Shown: positions 1 through 5,845 of the stretch, in pieces
Position numbering within the stretch: the first letter of the stretch is position 1
How the letters are laid out: each line of letters opens with the position of its first letter
From: Candidatus Puniceispirillum sp.
GTDB lineage: Bacteria; Pseudomonadota; Alphaproteobacteria; Puniceispirillales; Puniceispirillaceae
Assembly: GCA_018668795.1 (NCBI GenBank)
Contig: JABJBD010000009.1
Location: forward strand, 1-6,182
Reading direction: 5' to 3'
DNA length: 6,182 nt
Notes under the pieces: generated by a model
What the model was told of the DNA's origin: nothing
The model's input: the letters and a program-made list of their open reading frames with translations, nothing else
The model's database searches: none
Position numbers and translations under genes: made by a program

Positions 1-1
1 C

Positions 2-1411
2 GCGATGATTGCCCAGCGCCCTGACTGGTGCCTAAGCCGCCAGCGTGCATGGGGTGTGCCGCTGACGATTTATGTCAACAAGGCCACTGGTGAACCATTG
101 CGTGATCAAAAGGTGCATGACCGGATTGTCGAAGCCATGCGTGTTGAAGGTGCAGATTGCTGGTTTGCATCGCCTGACGAACGGTTCCTTGGGAATGATT
201 ATGCGCTAGATGATTATGAAAAAGTAACCGACATTCTGGATGTCTGGTTTGACTCGGGATCAACACATGCCTTTGTGCTGGAAAATCGTGATGATCTGGA
301 TAGTCCGGCAGATTTATATCTTGAAGGTTCGGATCAACATCGTGGCTGGTTCCATTCATCTTTGCTGCAATCTTGCAGTACTCGTGGCAAGGCACCTTAT
401 AAAGGTGTGCTGACACATGGCTTTGTGCTTGATGAGCAGGGACGTAAAATGTCCAAATCGCTTGGCAATGTTGTTACACCGCAAAAGATTATGGAACAGA
501 ATGGTGCGGATATTCTGCGCCTTTGGGTGGTCAGTTCGGATTATTACAACGATCTTCGGATCGGCAATGAAATTATCCAGCGCATGACTGATAATTATCG
601 CCGATTCCGTAATACATTGCGCTATCTTCTAGGTGCGCTTGATGGTTTTGATGATGCAGAGCGTGTTGATTACAGCGATATGCCTGATCTGGAGCGCTGG
701 GTTCTTAACCGCCTTGCCGAGATTGATGCCAACATCCGCAAAATGACGGAAAATTACGATTTTCACGGCATTTTCACCGAGCTTCATACGCTCTGTAACA
801 GCGATTTATCGGCGTTCTATTTTGAAATTCGAAAAGATCGGCTTTATTGTGATGATCCGCATTCTGTCGCACGGCGCGCTTGTCGGACAGTCATGGCCGA
901 GATTTTTGACCGGCTTACAGCATGGCTGGCACCTATCCTGTGTTTCACGGCTGAAGAAGCCTGGCAGTCGCGGGTTGGCGATCCGGAAAATTCGGTACAT
1001 CTGCGTAGCTATGATGCAGTGCCTGCCGAATGGCACAATGCGGACGTTGCAACCCGCTGGTCAGCTATCCGCAAAACACGTCAGGTGGTCATGAGCGCAC
1101 TTGAAGCAGCCCGAAATGATGGAAAAATAGGATCCTCGCTTCAGGCGGCACCAATCGTTCATGTATCCGCTAAAATAGCTACTATTTTTGCTGATATGGA
1201 TTGTGCAGCCTTGTTCATCACGTCAGATGCACAGGTGACAGACGCACCAGCACCGGCTGATGCTTTCCGTATGGATGGCATTGATGATGTCGCTATTGTC
1301 TTTGCAAAGGCCGATGGTGGCAAATGTGCACGTTGCTGGAAAATCTTACCTGATGTAACCACAGAAGATGGTATCTGTGGGCGTTGTGATGATGTGGTAT
1401 CTTCATCCTGA
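2..1411 (+). CDS. ileS: Isoleucyl-tRNA synthetase, C-terminal part (5' end outside window)
   Basis: Class I aminoacyl-tRNA synthetase that charges tRNA-Ile with isoleucine in the cytoplasm. The frame is already open at base 2, so the N-terminal Rossmann half with the HIGH motif and most of the editing domain lie upstream. Counting from the Met codon at base 5, I see the end of the catalytic core with SRQRAWGVP (11-19), DVWFDSGS (79-86), DQHRGWFHSS (110-119) and the ATP-binding KMSKS loop (148-152). An all-helical anticodon-binding domain follows. The C-terminal zinc finger has four cysteines, 441, 444, 458 and 461 (CARCWK ... CGRC), as in bacterial enzymes of the E. coli type. It ends in TGA and is followed after 40 nt by lspA, a common ileS-lspA arrangement in Proteobacteria. 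No truncation or frameshift is visible in this part. The Met at base 5 is internal and is not the start. Confidence 0.97.
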   Translation, partial: AMIAQRPDWCLSRQRAWGVPLTIYVNKATGEPLRDQKVHDRIVEAMRVEGADCWFASPDERFLGNDYALDDYEKVTDILDVWFDSGSTHAFVLENRDDLDSPADLYLEGSDQHRGWFHSSLLQSCSTRGKAPYKGVLTHGFVLDEQGRKMSKSLGNVVTPQKIMEQNGADILRLWVVSSDYYNDLRIGNEIIQRMTDNYRRFRNTLRYLLGALDGFDDAERVDYSDMPDLERWVLNRLAEIDANIRKMTENYDFHGIFTELHTLCNSDLSAFYFEIRKDRLYCDDPHSVARRACRTVMAEIFDRLTAWLAPILCFTAEEAWQSRVGDPENSVHLRSYDAVPAEWHNADVATRWSAIRKTRQVVMSALEAARNDGKIGSSLQAAPIVHVSAKIATIFADMDCAALFITSDAQVTDAPAPADAFRMDGIDDVAIVFAKADGGKCARCWKILPDVTTEDGICGRCDDVVSSS

Positions 1412-1451
1412 TGGATGGCCAGTTTGGTGCTAAGCGGATAACGAGGATATA

Positions 1452-1955
1452 ATGCTGTCACAGCTTCACGCACGGCTGGCGACCCGTCCAACAATGTTGA
1501 TTTTGGCGATTGCCCTTGTCATCATCGGGGCTGATCAATTGTCAAAACAATATATGCTTGACTGGATTTTTTTTCCGCCTGTCCGCATTGCTATTTTGCC
1601 GTTTTTGAATATGGTGCCGGTATGGAATAGCGGCATGAGCTTTGGATTATTAGCTGATGGTGGCATGATTGTCCGCTTTGGCTTGGCGGGGCTGGCAGTG
1701 GCAGTGGCTGGCTGGTTTTTATGGTCAGCATCGTCACTGACCCCTATCCAGCGGGTTGCTGGCGGTGCCATAGCTGGTGGCGCGATTGGAAATGCAATTG
1801 ACAGGTTGCGTTTTGGGCAAGTTGTTGATTTTATAGACCTGCATGTAGCGGGTTGGCATTGGCCTGCTTTCAATGTTGCAGATGTAACGATTTCGATAGG
1901 CGCGTTTCTTTGGATCGTCAGCCTATTTTATGAACAGGAGAACAAAAAGACATGA
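1452..1955 (+). CDS. lspA: Lipoprotein signal peptidase (signal peptidase II)
   Basis: Inner-membrane aspartyl protease that removes the signal peptide of prolipoproteins just before the lipid-modified cysteine. The 167-aa length is normal for the family. Hydrophobic stretches near residues 14-27, 70-93, 100-115 and 142-162 fit the four-helix topology. Conserved blocks are present: ADQLSK (27-32), NSGMSFG (59-65), GNAIDR (113-118), VVDFID (124-129) and FNVAD (140-144). D117 and D144 match the catalytic aspartate pair known for the family, and N114 and N141 match the conserved asparagines. The start at 1452 is supported by GAGGA at 1443-1447. A later in-frame ATG at 1494 has no ribosome binding site and would cut off the first segment. 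The gene sits 40 nt after ileS and its stop overlaps the next gene's start. Codons 39-41 contain a run of eight T (1567-1574). Confidence 0.97.
   Translation: MLSQLHARLATRPTMLILAIALVIIGADQLSKQYMLDWIFFPPVRIAILPFLNMVPVWNSGMSFGLLADGGMIVRFGLAGLAVAVAGWFLWSASSLTPIQRVAGGAIAGGAIGNAIDRLRFGQVVDFIDLHVAGWHWPAFNVADVTISIGAFLWIVSLFYEQENKKT
1936..1940 (+). promoter_or_regulatory. Shine-Dalgarno site for the DUF3035 lipoprotein gene
   Basis: AGGAG lies inside the last codons of lspA, 11 nt before the ATG at 1952. It supports that start over the in-frame ATG at 1994, which has no comparable purine-rich site upstream. Confidence 0.6.
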
Positions 1956-2494
1956 CTTTTGTGCTACGTTGCGAGAGCCGCTTTTTCGGGCTTATGATTG
2001 CAGCTTCGATGTTGATCGGCGTTGCTGGATGTTCCGACGTCCGCCGCGCTATTGGAACGGAAAAATCAACGCCTGATGAATTTCAGGTTGTTGTTCGCCC
2101 ACCTTTGTCTTTGCCTCCTGGGTTTGCTGATCGTCCTGAAGATATTATTGAACAGGAACAAAGTAACCTTGCTGGTTTGAGCGCGACTGAAGCTGCCGCG
2201 TCCTCCTTTGGCGCGCCGGATAAGCAAACGACAGGTTATGATGCTATATTTGATTTTGCCGCGATCGTCCCTGACATCCGTACCAAAGTTGATGAAGAGA
2301 CTTATGGTATTCAGCTTGAAAAGCGCTTGCCTATCCAGACTTTGTTTGGTGGGGTGCCTGATGTTGGACCCGTTCTCGATAAAATGGCCGAAGATATGCG
2401 TCTGCGCGAGACCATGCGCAACAACCAAATGCCAACTGATGGCGAAACGATGGGCATTGATCTGATAAGCGACACGCCCGTTCTGATCAAGTAG
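1952..2494 (+). CDS. DUF3035 lipoprotein, BamF-like
   Basis: A predicted outer-membrane lipoprotein of 180 aa. The N-terminus has arginines (R6, R10), a hydrophobic stretch (11-25) and a lipobox VAGC, with Cys27 as the lipidated residue and Ser28 after it. Ser at this position gives no inner-membrane retention signal by the E. coli rule. After it comes a proline-rich segment, PDEFQVVVRPPLSLPPGF (41-58), typical of DUF3035 and similar to the N-terminal segment of BamC. In Caulobacter a protein of this kind, BamF, is a subunit of the BAM outer-membrane assembly complex, so a role there is inferred and not shown. The rest is soluble and probably partly disordered, with no catalytic motif. The start ATG overlaps the lspA stop (ATGA), suggesting translational coupling. 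Family assignment is from the motif, position after lspA and length. Function is less certain than family. Confidence 0.85.
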   Translation: MTFVLRCESRFFGLMIAASMLIGVAGCSDVRRAIGTEKSTPDEFQVVVRPPLSLPPGFADRPEDIIEQEQSNLAGLSATEAAASSFGAPDKQTTGYDAIFDFAAIVPDIRTKVDEETYGIQLEKRLPIQTLFGGVPDVGPVLDKMAEDMRLRETMRNNQMPTDGETMGIDLISDTPVLIK

Positions 2495-2495
2495 C

Positions 2496-2507
2496 GTGGT
2501 GATGATG
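2496..2507 (+). promoter_or_regulatory. Stacked start codons and probable extended Shine-Dalgarno of mutL
   Basis: Four possible start codons follow each other in one frame: GTG (2496), GTG (2499), ATG (2502) and ATG (2505). The stop of the preceding gene is one base before the first. The bases GTGGTGAT at 2496-2503 resemble the GGAGGTGAT complement of the 16S rRNA 3' end. If they pair, the core sits about 5 nt before ATG 2505, which favours that start. It also gives an N-terminus (MTRIRQLPE) like other MutL proteins. This is inference from spacing. Confidence 0.45.
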
Positions 2508-4334
2508 ACCCGTATCAGGCAGTTGCCAGAACGGCTCGTCAATCAGATAGCCGCGGGCGAGGTTGTTGAACGGCCTGCTAGCGCGCTCAAGGAATTGGTT
2601 GAAAATGCGCTGGATGCGAGTGCCCAGAAAATCAGCATTACGCTAAAGCGTGGCGGTATTGATGAAATCATCGTAACCGATGATGGATCAGGTATGTCGC
2701 TTGATGATATAAAACTGGCTGTTCGTCGTCATGCAACGTCAAAGCTACCAGATGATAATCTGGTGCATATCAAAGCACTTGGGTTCCGTGGTGAAGCACT
2801 TCCCTCGATTGGTGCCGTATCGCGACTATCAATCACCTCAATTTCTGCCGATATGGATCATGCATGGCGACTGGTTGTTGATGCAGGCCACGTGCATGAG
2901 CCGGAACCGGCGGCTTTGAAACAGGGAAGCATGATTGCTGTTAGCCAGCTTTTTAAGGCTGTGCCGGCGCGCCTCAAATTTCTCAAGACGGAACGTACCG
3001 AACAAGGCCAATGCATTGATATGGTCAAGCGTCTAGCTATGGCATGGCCAACGGTTGCCTTTGACCTCAGCAATGATGGTCGGACTTTGGTGAAGCTTGA
3101 TGCCTGTTTGCCCGGGGCAGTCGGGCTAAAGCGTCGCCTGTCAGCAATTATGGGACAAATGTTCGCTGATGAAGCCGCCGAAATGGACGCGGCGCGTGAT
3201 CGTATTTCCCTAACTGGACTTGTTGGCTTGCCAACAATGAATCGTCCCACAACCGGACATGTTTTTCTGTTTGTAAATGGCCGCCCGATCAATGACCGTT
3301 CCTTGCTTGGTGCGGTGCGGGCTGGTTATGGCGATACCTTGCCGCGTGGTCGTCACCCGATGTGCGCATTATTCATACATGTGCCAGCCGAAGATGTTGA
3401 TGTGAATGTGCATCCGGCCAAGGCAGAAGTGCGTTTCAAGGATGCCGCGGCGGTGCGTGGTTTGCTTGTTGGGGGCATCAGGGCACGGCTTGAAGATGCT
3501 GGCATGCAGGCAACCGCCGAGGGCGGACAACAGGCATTGGCACGATTTGCATCCGAAGCCTCATCCCCGCCGTCATATTCTGGTGCTTCGACATCTGGTA
3601 AAATATCACGTGGCATCAGCCATGTGGCGTCGGGTCCGCGCGCGCATTATCAACCAGCACCGCCCGCGTCTGCGCATATGTGGCAAACCCCTGTTGATGC
3701 GCCGCCAGCAGCGCGCCAAATTGAAACGCATGAAACCGATGAAGCTACCCGCCTTAACCTGCTCGGGGCGGCCAAAGCCCAGCTTCACAAAACCTATATC
3801 GTTGCTGAAACCGAAGATGGTATCACCATTATCGACCAACATGCCGCCCATGAACGGCTGGTGATGGAACGGATGAAAGCGGCAATGGCCGAAAAAGGCG
3901 TGCCATCGCAAGCACTTTTGTTACCAGAAGTCATCAATATGCAGGACCATCATTGTGAGGTTGTCATTAACGCCGCCGACATGCTGGGTAAAATGGGACT
4001 GACTGTCGAGGCTTTTGGTATAGGTGCGGTGGTTGTCCGTGATGTGCCTGCCATGCTTGGGAATCCGAATGTCGTTCAGCTGGTTCAGGACATTGCCGAA
4101 GAGTTGGTTGAATTGGGCGATAGTACCAGCCTTGAAGATCGCCTGAATCATGTGCTTGCGACTGTGTCATGCCATGGTTCGGTGCGCGCTGGGCGTGTTT
4201 TGAATGGTGAAGAAATGAACGCACTTTTACGGGAAATGGAAGCCACCCCGCGTTCAGGGCAATGTAATCATGGTCGCCCGACTTGGGTAAGCCTTAGCTT
4301 GACTGAGATTGAAACGCTGTTTGGCCGTAAATAA
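2505..4334 (+). CDS. mutL: DNA mismatch repair protein MutL, endonuclease type
   Basis: Acts after MutS in DNA mismatch repair. Length is 609 aa from ATG 2505, or up to 612 aa from GTG 2496. Numbers here are from 2505. The N-terminal GHKL ATPase has KELVENALD with catalytic Glu30, DDGSG (59-63), RHATSK and GFRGEAL (93-99). It is followed by the transducer domain with FVNGRPI and NVHPAK. A Pro/Ala/Ser-rich linker spans about 340-410. The C-terminal dimerisation domain has the endonuclease motif DQHA(X)2E(X)4E (D444, H446, E450, E455), then SCHGS (C556) and CNHGRP (C587, H589), matching the metal-binding set described for Bacillus MutL. QALLLP (469-474) fits the beta-clamp-binding pattern. MutL of this type nicks DNA itself, in contrast to the E. 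coli MutL/MutH pair. It directly follows the lipoprotein gene and probably shares its transcript. It converges with rsmD one base beyond its stop. Confidence 0.97.
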   Translation: MTRIRQLPERLVNQIAAGEVVERPASALKELVENALDASAQKISITLKRGGIDEIIVTDDGSGMSLDDIKLAVRRHATSKLPDDNLVHIKALGFRGEALPSIGAVSRLSITSISADMDHAWRLVVDAGHVHEPEPAALKQGSMIAVSQLFKAVPARLKFLKTERTEQGQCIDMVKRLAMAWPTVAFDLSNDGRTLVKLDACLPGAVGLKRRLSAIMGQMFADEAAEMDAARDRISLTGLVGLPTMNRPTTGHVFLFVNGRPINDRSLLGAVRAGYGDTLPRGRHPMCALFIHVPAEDVDVNVHPAKAEVRFKDAAAVRGLLVGGIRARLEDAGMQATAEGGQQALARFASEASSPPSYSGASTSGKISRGISHVASGPRAHYQPAPPASAHMWQTPVDAPPAARQIETHETDEATRLNLLGAAKAQLHKTYIVAETEDGITIIDQHAAHERLVMERMKAAMAEKGVPSQALLLPEVINMQDHHCEVVINAADMLGKMGLTVEAFGIGAVVVRDVPAMLGNPNVVQLVQDIAEELVELGDSTSLEDRLNHVLATVSCHGSVRAGRVLNGEEMNALLREMEATPRSGQCNHGRPTWVSLSLTEIETLFGRK

Positions 4335-4338
4335 GCTA
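4332..4338. other. Convergent junction of mutL and rsmD with one base between stops
   Basis: The TAA of mutL (4332-4334) and the TAG of rsmD (minus strand, 4338-4336) are separated only by base 4335. There is no intergenic space for a terminator. I see no strong GC-rich hairpin followed by a T run on either strand nearby, so the transcripts probably overlap at their 3' ends. Confidence 0.8.
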
Positions 4339-4905
4339 ACTGGCTATCGTCAGGAAGTGGAGGGCGGCTTTCCCATAGGCACGGCTTTCATGGCATGTCA
4401 TATGGTGCTTTTGCATCAAATTCACATCAAGCGTTTCGGTTTTTGCCGTTTCAATGACGATCAGCGCATCTGGTACCAACGCATCGATATTTAGCATATG
4501 TGCCACCGCCAACAAACCGTCACCAGTGCCATAGGGCGCATCAGCAAATACCAGATTGGCTTTATCACCACGTATTCCGGTCAATGACAACGCATTTCCA
4601 GAAATAACCAAACAGCTATCTTGTCGTTTCAGGCGGGCGATATTGGCACGTATGACTGACACAGCCTTATGATCTTTTTCGACAAAGCAGGCGGTTTTAG
4701 CGCCGCGTGACAGGGCTTCCAGCCCTAACGCGCCCGTGCCGGAAAACAGATCAATTATGTGGGCGTCATGCAATATTTTACCATAGCTACCACCCGCCAG
4801 AATATTGAACAGATTCTCGCGCACACGATCAGCAGTTGGACGGGTTTTATCGCCGTCCAGATCGGCCAGTTTTGTGCCGCGATGACGGCCCCCGATTATG
4901 CGCAT
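4336..4905 (-). CDS. rsmD: 16S rRNA (guanine(966)-N(2))-methyltransferase
   Basis: SAM-dependent methyltransferase expected to modify G966 (E. coli numbering) of 16S rRNA during 30S assembly. From the chosen start it is 189 aa, the usual family size. It opens with MRIIGGRHRG, the common RsmD N-terminus, followed by TRPTADRVRENLFNIL (21-36), which is also characteristic. The SAM-binding motif is IDLFSGTGALGLEA (51-64), with acidic VEKD (75-78) following. The catalytic (N/D)PP(Y/F) motif reads DAPY (122-125), with Ala in place of the first Pro. The frame stays open upstream to an ATG at 4959, but the start at 4905 is preferred because GAGG sits 5 nt before it and homologs begin there. It overlaps the end of the pseudouridine synthase gene by 59 bp on the same strand, so the two are probably cotranscribed and coupled. 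Confidence 0.93.
   Translation of the reverse strand: MRIIGGRHRGTKLADLDGDKTRPTADRVRENLFNILAGGSYGKILHDAHIIDLFSGTGALGLEALSRGAKTACFVEKDHKAVSVIRANIARLKRQDSCLVISGNALSLTGIRGDKANLVFADAPYGTGDGLLAVAHMLNIDALVPDALIVIETAKTETLDVNLMQKHHMTCHESRAYGKAALHFLTIAS
4847..4905 (-). other. 59-bp out-of-frame overlap of the pseudouridine synthase 3' end and rsmD 5' end
   Basis: The first 19 codons of rsmD and the last 19 codons of the pseudouridine synthase gene, plus its stop, share these bases in different frames on the same strand. In one frame they encode a conserved methyltransferase N-terminus, and in the other a basic, low-complexity tail. The conserved rsmD frame is probably the constrained one. Confidence 0.8.
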
Positions 4906-5782
4906 CTTTGCCTCGTTTATCGCCTTGTTGTGGCGCATTCGATTTACCCTGATGTCCACCAGTTGGCCGCTTCATTCCTGATTTTGCGCGCAGACGCGGT
5001 TTTGCGACGGCATGACCATCTTCCGCAGGATCAGTCAGGCCAAGTTGATCTGATAGCACGCGCCCCTTAATCTGCTCGACATCACCATCATTCATGTCAC
5101 CTAGCTGAAAAGGCCCATAGGAAACCCGGATAAGGCGGCTAACCTTATGACCAAGATGTTCCATGATGCGTCGTACTTCGCGGTTTTTACCTTCACGAAT
5201 CGCAACAGTCAGCCAGGCATTGCTTTGCATTTGCCGGTCAAGATTTGCGGCAACACGCCCATAGCGCACACCATCAATGGTGATGCCTTTTTCAAGGGGT
5301 GCCAGTGCCGCTTCATTTACATGACCTTGCACGCGCACCCGATATTTACGGCTCCAGCCAGTAGCCGGCAGTTCAAGATGGCGGGCAAGATCACCGTCAT
5401 TGGTCAAAAGTATTAGCCCTTCCGAGTCAATGTCCAGTCGGCCAACTGTCATGACGCGCGGCAACGAGGCGGGCAAATGATCAAAAATTGTTTCGCGGTC
5501 TTTTTCGTCACGGTCACTGACCACCAGACCACGTGGCTTGTAATAGCGCCATAATTTGGCAGGCTCGCGATGTGGTAACGCCTGTCCGTCAACACTGATC
5601 TTGTCACTGTCTGTTACATTCAATGCTGGACTGGCAATAGTTTTGCCATTCACTTTGACGCGGCCTTCATTGATACGTGCCTCGGCTTCGCGGCGTGAGC
5701 AAACCCCCGCCCGCGCAATTCGCTTGGCAATGCGTTCGCTGTCACTTTTTTTATCAAGCGTAAATGTTTCATTATTAGCCAT
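4847..5782 (-). CDS. rluB: rRNA pseudouridine synthase, RsuA/RluB family (probably RluB)
   Basis: Converts a uridine in rRNA to pseudouridine. RluB of E. coli acts on U2605 of 23S rRNA. The 311-aa protein has an N-terminal S4 RNA-binding domain (about 16-66; RIAKRIARAGVCSRREAEAR, then GRVKVNGK). The catalytic domain begins near YYKPRGLV (80-87) and carries GRLDIDSEGLILLT (114-127), where D117 is the expected catalytic aspartate. KYRVRV (146-151) and EGKNREVRRIMEHLG (197-211) are further family blocks. Residues from about 252 on form a Lys/Arg/Gly-rich tail with no visible fold, as is common in these enzymes. The family is certain, but the choice of RluB over RsuA, RluE or RluF rests on length, the S4 domain and the rsmD neighbour. 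No Shine-Dalgarno site is visible before the ATG at 5782, and a possible promoter lies so close that the leader would be very short. Confidence 0.92.
   Translation of the reverse strand: MANNETFTLDKKSDSERIAKRIARAGVCSRREAEARINEGRVKVNGKTIASPALNVTDSDKISVDGQALPHREPAKLWRYYKPRGLVVSDRDEKDRETIFDHLPASLPRVMTVGRLDIDSEGLILLTNDGDLARHLELPATGWSRKYRVRVQGHVNEAALAPLEKGITIDGVRYGRVAANLDRQMQSNAWLTVAIREGKNREVRRIMEHLGHKVSRLIRVSYGPFQLGDMNDGDVEQIKGRVLSDQLGLTDPAEDGHAVAKPRLRAKSGMKRPTGGHQGKSNAPQQGDKRGKDAHNRGPSSRHKTGRSGRR
4911..4914 (-). promoter_or_regulatory. Shine-Dalgarno site of rsmD
   Basis: Read on the minus strand this is GAGG followed by CAAAG and then ATG (4905). It lies inside the coding tail of the upstream pseudouridine synthase gene and decides the rsmD start against the longer in-frame options at 4938 and 4959. 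Confidence 0.65.
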
Positions 5783-5790
5783 ATCGATGA

Positions 5791-5796
5791 CATAAT
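5791..5796 (+). promoter_or_regulatory. Possible -10 box for tadA
   Basis: CATAAT differs from TATAAT by one base and lies 50 nt before the tadA start. No convincing -35 box sits at the right distance; that position falls inside the first codons of the divergent gene. It overlaps the candidate -10 box of the opposite strand. Confidence 0.25.
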
Positions 5797-5823
5797 CTTA
5801 AAAACGAGGCTTGGAAACAACAA
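5795..5823 (-). promoter_or_regulatory. Possible sigma-70-type promoter for the pseudouridine synthase-rsmD pair
   Basis: On the minus strand, TTGTTG (5823-5818) and TAAGAT (5800-5795) are separated by exactly 17 bp, as expected for -35 and -10 boxes. Each box matches the consensus only in part. Transcription would begin near 5788, leaving about 6-7 nt before the ATG at 5782. The position between divergent genes fits, but this is pattern matching only. Confidence 0.35.
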
Positions 5824-5834
5824 TCTTCTGTGTC

Positions 5835-5838
5835 AGGA
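5835..5838 (+). promoter_or_regulatory. Shine-Dalgarno site of tadA
   Basis: AGGA ends 7 nt before the ATG at 5846 and 10 nt before the adjacent ATG at 5849. Both starts are in frame and the spacing slightly favours the first. Confidence 0.55.
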
Positions 5839-5845
5839 CTGTTTG

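Noticed and set aside
2066..2542. Open frame of 158 codons on the minus strand across the DUF3035 gene and the mutL start
   Set aside because: It lies opposite two recognised genes, shows no domain, and its length is explained by the lack of reverse-frame stops in the coding sequence.
2858..3292. Open frame of 144 codons on the minus strand within mutL
   Set aside because: mutL is continuous and conserved on the other strand; the reverse frame has no recognisable motif or ribosome site.
4379..4412. GCAC ... GTGC followed by TTTT after mutL, as a possible intrinsic terminator
   Set aside because: The stem is only about 4 bp with a long interior and lies within rsmD coding sequence; too weak to call.
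4906..4959. Longer rsmD with start at 4938 or 4959
   Set aside because: The added residues do not resemble RsmD N-termini, and the ATG at 4905 has GAGG at good spacing and begins the conserved MRIIGG block.
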